A DNA stretch of 6,170 nt from assembly GCA_016933985.1 (NCBI GenBank), contig JAFGTU010000414.1:1-6170 (forward strand), given 5' to 3'. Numbering within the stretch: the first letter of the stretch is position 1; every line of letters begins with the position of its first letter. The DNA comes from Sedimentisphaerales bacterium. Its GTDB lineage: Bacteria; Planctomycetota; Phycisphaerae; Sedimentisphaerales; Anaerobacaceae. This document shows, in pieces, positions 4,497 through 6,170 of the stretch. The notes below the pieces were generated by a model. That model was not told the origin of the DNA, did not search any database, and worked only from the letters and a program-made list of their open reading frames with translations. A program made the position numbers and the translations under genes.

Positions 4497-6170
4497 TTAC
4501 TCCCACCATAATGTGTTGTTCAGCCAGTCATCTGCAAAGAGATCGAGGTCAGGCGGAGCGACGGTCCCGTTTCTGTCGAGGTCGAAGGGCTGCTCCTGGG
4601 TCGTCAAACCCCAATAGGGGGCTGCGCACGCGACGTCGAAGAAATCGACTATTCCATCGTTATTGATGTCACCGAGGAGCACCCAATCGTATGGCGGCAT
4701 ACTCGCTTGGGCGGTGCCTCCATAAGCTCCCATATTGATTCGCAGGTTTTGGCCGTAGTCGTTGTCGGGGTCGTCGGGCACGGTAAGGGGCTCGTCGAGT
4801 AGCGGCGAGCCGGGATTGCCGGCGTCGATGCATCGGCTTGTCACTCGGTCGAAGACCCACTGCCGGCGCGCCACATCCCATCGCCAGCCGAAGCTCTTGA
4901 GGTGATAATCGCCGTCAACCCAGGAGTCGTCTTCTTCCCAGTACCATGGGCTTACAAAGCAAGGGTCTGCGGCTATATTGCCAATACCGCCCAAATCGCC
5001 CGTCCAGCCCTGGATGCAGCAGTAATTGACGGTTGCCGGATAGCCGGCTATCTGGGCGAACTCGTCGTGCGTTTCTTCGTTGGTGTTGCCCCATAGGATG
5101 CAGTTAGTCAGCTCGGGGAAGCTCTCGTAGTCGTTATAGATGCCTCCAGACCAGCCATCTTCCGTGTGGTTTGCGTGGAATGTGCAATTGAGAAGGATAG
5201 GGCTGCTCCGGTCGTTCTGGAGTCCTGCACAAGTTCCCCAGCCCGGCGCGGTGTTTCCTGCAAATATGCAGTTAGTAAGGATGGGATTGCTTCGATAGTT
5301 ATACATTCCGGCTCCACCGTAGCTGTCGGCGTTATATTCGTACACAATGTTGGCGGTGAATGCGCAGCGGATGAATGTCGGGCTGCTTTCCTCATTGTCC
5401 GCTCCGGCGCCGTCGGTAGATGCATTGGCTGTGAACGTGCAGTCCGTGACGATGGGCGTGGACCCGGCGTCAATGCACATCCCGGCACCATAATTCAGGG
5501 CCCAGTTGTCTGTGAAAACGCAATTTGTGACAGTTGGATTGCCCTGGTAGATGTACATGCCGGCTCCGTAGAAAATCGGCGATGTGGCATCGGTATAGCC
5601 GCCGCTAACGGTAAAGCCGTCTAAGACAGCCGTTGAGCCGGTGTGCATAGCTGTAACAACGTGATAACTATTGTCGCTTCTGGCCTCGTTATCTTCCCAG
5701 TTTTCCAGTTCAGAGACCTCGGTATCGTTGCCGATTAGGTCGCCTGAGAGGACTGTTAGGTATTCGCCTATGCTGCGGGCATCAGGCTCGGCTTCACCGT
5801 ATCCGGCGTATCCACCTTGGATTATGACGGCGTTCTTGAGGGCGAAGGTGGCGGTTCGGTCTCCTGGGGTGATTCCTTCGCCGCAATCGGGCGTGTATGT
5901 TCCCTGTGCGACGCGTATTTCGGCGCCTTCTGCGGCGAGTGCAAGAGCATCCTGCAAGCAATGGAAGGCGTCTGCCCAGCAGCAGCCGTTGTTGGCCCCG
6001 GGTGCATCGGAATCGACGTATATAACAGTAGGCGAGACGAGCTGGGCCACCTCTGCGGCGCTGAGTGCGTAGTTGTAGATGCGGACATCGTCTATCATTC
6101 CGTCCCAGTAGCGGCCGGTCCGCTCCTGGTTCTCGCCTATCAGGACGTCGTAGTCATCGGTTGTCACCCC
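4497..6170 (-). CDS. Exported LamG / right-handed beta-helix / dockerin-like surface protein (5' end outside window)
   Basis: The frame is open to the right edge. The codon at 6165-6167 is an internal GTG preceded by an in-frame Gly codon, so the true start lies outside. Positions count from that GTG. Residues 1-43 are the end of a LamG (concanavalin A-like) domain, with the typical YWDGMIDDVRIYNYALSAAEV. Residues about 48-200 open a parallel beta-helix of the kind seen in planctomycete surface proteins (IYVDSDAPGANNG, LQDAL, IRVAQGTY, DRTATFAL). Six rungs then repeat a P-x-x-x-x-C-x-(F/L) pattern with Cys at 216, 243, 268, 300, 328 and 356. CIDAGNPGSP (446-455) and INMGAYGG (477-484) close the helix region. 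Residues 499-549 hold two EF-hand-like loops, DINNDGIVDFFD (500-511) and DLDRNGTVAPPD (529-540), a dockerin type I arrangement. Beta-helices of this kind bind or cleave polysaccharides or act as adhesins; no catalytic set is identifiable. It is convergent with the operon and ends near a terminator. Confidence 0.85.
   Translation of the reverse strand, partial: GVTTDDYDVLIGENQERTGRYWDGMIDDVRIYNYALSAAEVAQLVSPTVIYVDSDAPGANNGCCWADAFHCLQDALALAAEGAEIRVAQGTYTPDCGEGITPGDRTATFALKNAVIIQGGYAGYGEAEPDARSIGEYLTVLSGDLIGNDTEVSELENWEDNEARSDNSYHVVTAMHTGSTAVLDGFTVSGGYTDATSPIFYGAGMYIYQGNPTVTNCVFTDNWALNYGAGMCIDAGSTPIVTDCTFTANASTDGAGADNEESSPTFIRCAFTANIVYEYNADSYGGAGMYNYRSNPILTNCIFAGNTAPGWGTCAGLQNDRSSPILLNCTFHANHTEDGWSGGIYNDYESFPELTNCILWGNTNEETHDEFAQIAGYPATVNYCCIQGWTGDLGGIGNIAADPCFVSPWYWEEDDSWVDGDYHLKSFGWRWDVARRQWVFDRVTSRCIDAGNPGSPLLDEPLTVPDDPDNDYGQNLRINMGAYGGTAQASMPPYDWVLLGDINNDGIVDFFDVACAAPYWGLTTQEQPFDLDRNGTVAPPDLDLFADDWLNNTLWWE

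Noticed and set aside
4479..4498. Short inverted repeat AAGAC/GTCTT near the stop of the beta-helix/dockerin gene.
   Set aside because: Only five pairs with a ten-base loop and no T-tract; the hairpin at 4420-4447 is a much better terminator.
5166..6072. Plus-strand open frames (5166-5624, 5671-6072) opposite the beta-helix gene.
   Set aside because: The minus-strand frame has clear LamG, beta-helix and dockerin features. The plus-strand readings have none, and no promoter or ribosome binding site.

Overview
The window most likely comes from a planctomycete (Planctomycetota), probably of the Phycisphaerae/Sedimentisphaerales type. This is inferred from protein style, not from a marker gene. 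The style includes exported proteins with FG-GAP/VCBS propeller repeats, a LamG plus beta-helix plus dockerin-like architecture, an exported protein that starts with a SAM-methyltransferase fold, and weak or variable Shine-Dalgarno sites. All five genes appear to encode exported or surface proteins. There is no RNA gene, insertion sequence or CRISPR array.

Layout. (1) Positions 1-439, minus strand: the N-terminal 146 residues of an exported protein with a class I methyltransferase fold. Its C-terminus lies beyond the left edge. (2) Positions 440-746: a divergent intergenic region. It holds a near-consensus sigma70-type promoter (TTGACG, 17 bp spacer, TATAAT) reading rightward, and only a weak candidate promoter reading leftward. 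(3) Positions 747-4391, plus strand: a three-gene likely operon. The genes encode a small LEA14-like (LEA type 2) lipoprotein, an exported seven-bladed FG-GAP/VCBS beta-propeller, and an exported DUF5060-DUF4038 glycoside hydrolase related to GH140. Gaps are 21 bp (or 15 bp with the alternative start of the propeller gene) and 45 bp, with no internal promoter seen. (4) Positions 4392-4496: a short convergent intergenic region with a hairpin whose T-tract serves the minus strand. (5) Positions 4497-6170, minus strand: the C-terminal part of a large exported protein with the end of a LamG domain, a right-handed beta-helix and a C-terminal dockerin type I-like calcium-binding pair. Its N-terminus lies beyond the right edge.

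How the genes may work together. The central operon looks like an extracytoplasmic carbohydrate-processing unit. The hydrolase would cleave a glycan, the calcium-dependent propeller would bind glycan or protein, and the lipoprotein has an unknown accessory role. This is inference from domain content and co-orientation. No transporter, SusC/D pair, sulfatase or regulator is visible. I found no convincing evidence of a wholly new system. The most unusual points are the exported methyltransferase fold, the altered acid/base region of the GH140-like enzyme, and a dockerin-like module in a lineage not known for cellulosomes.
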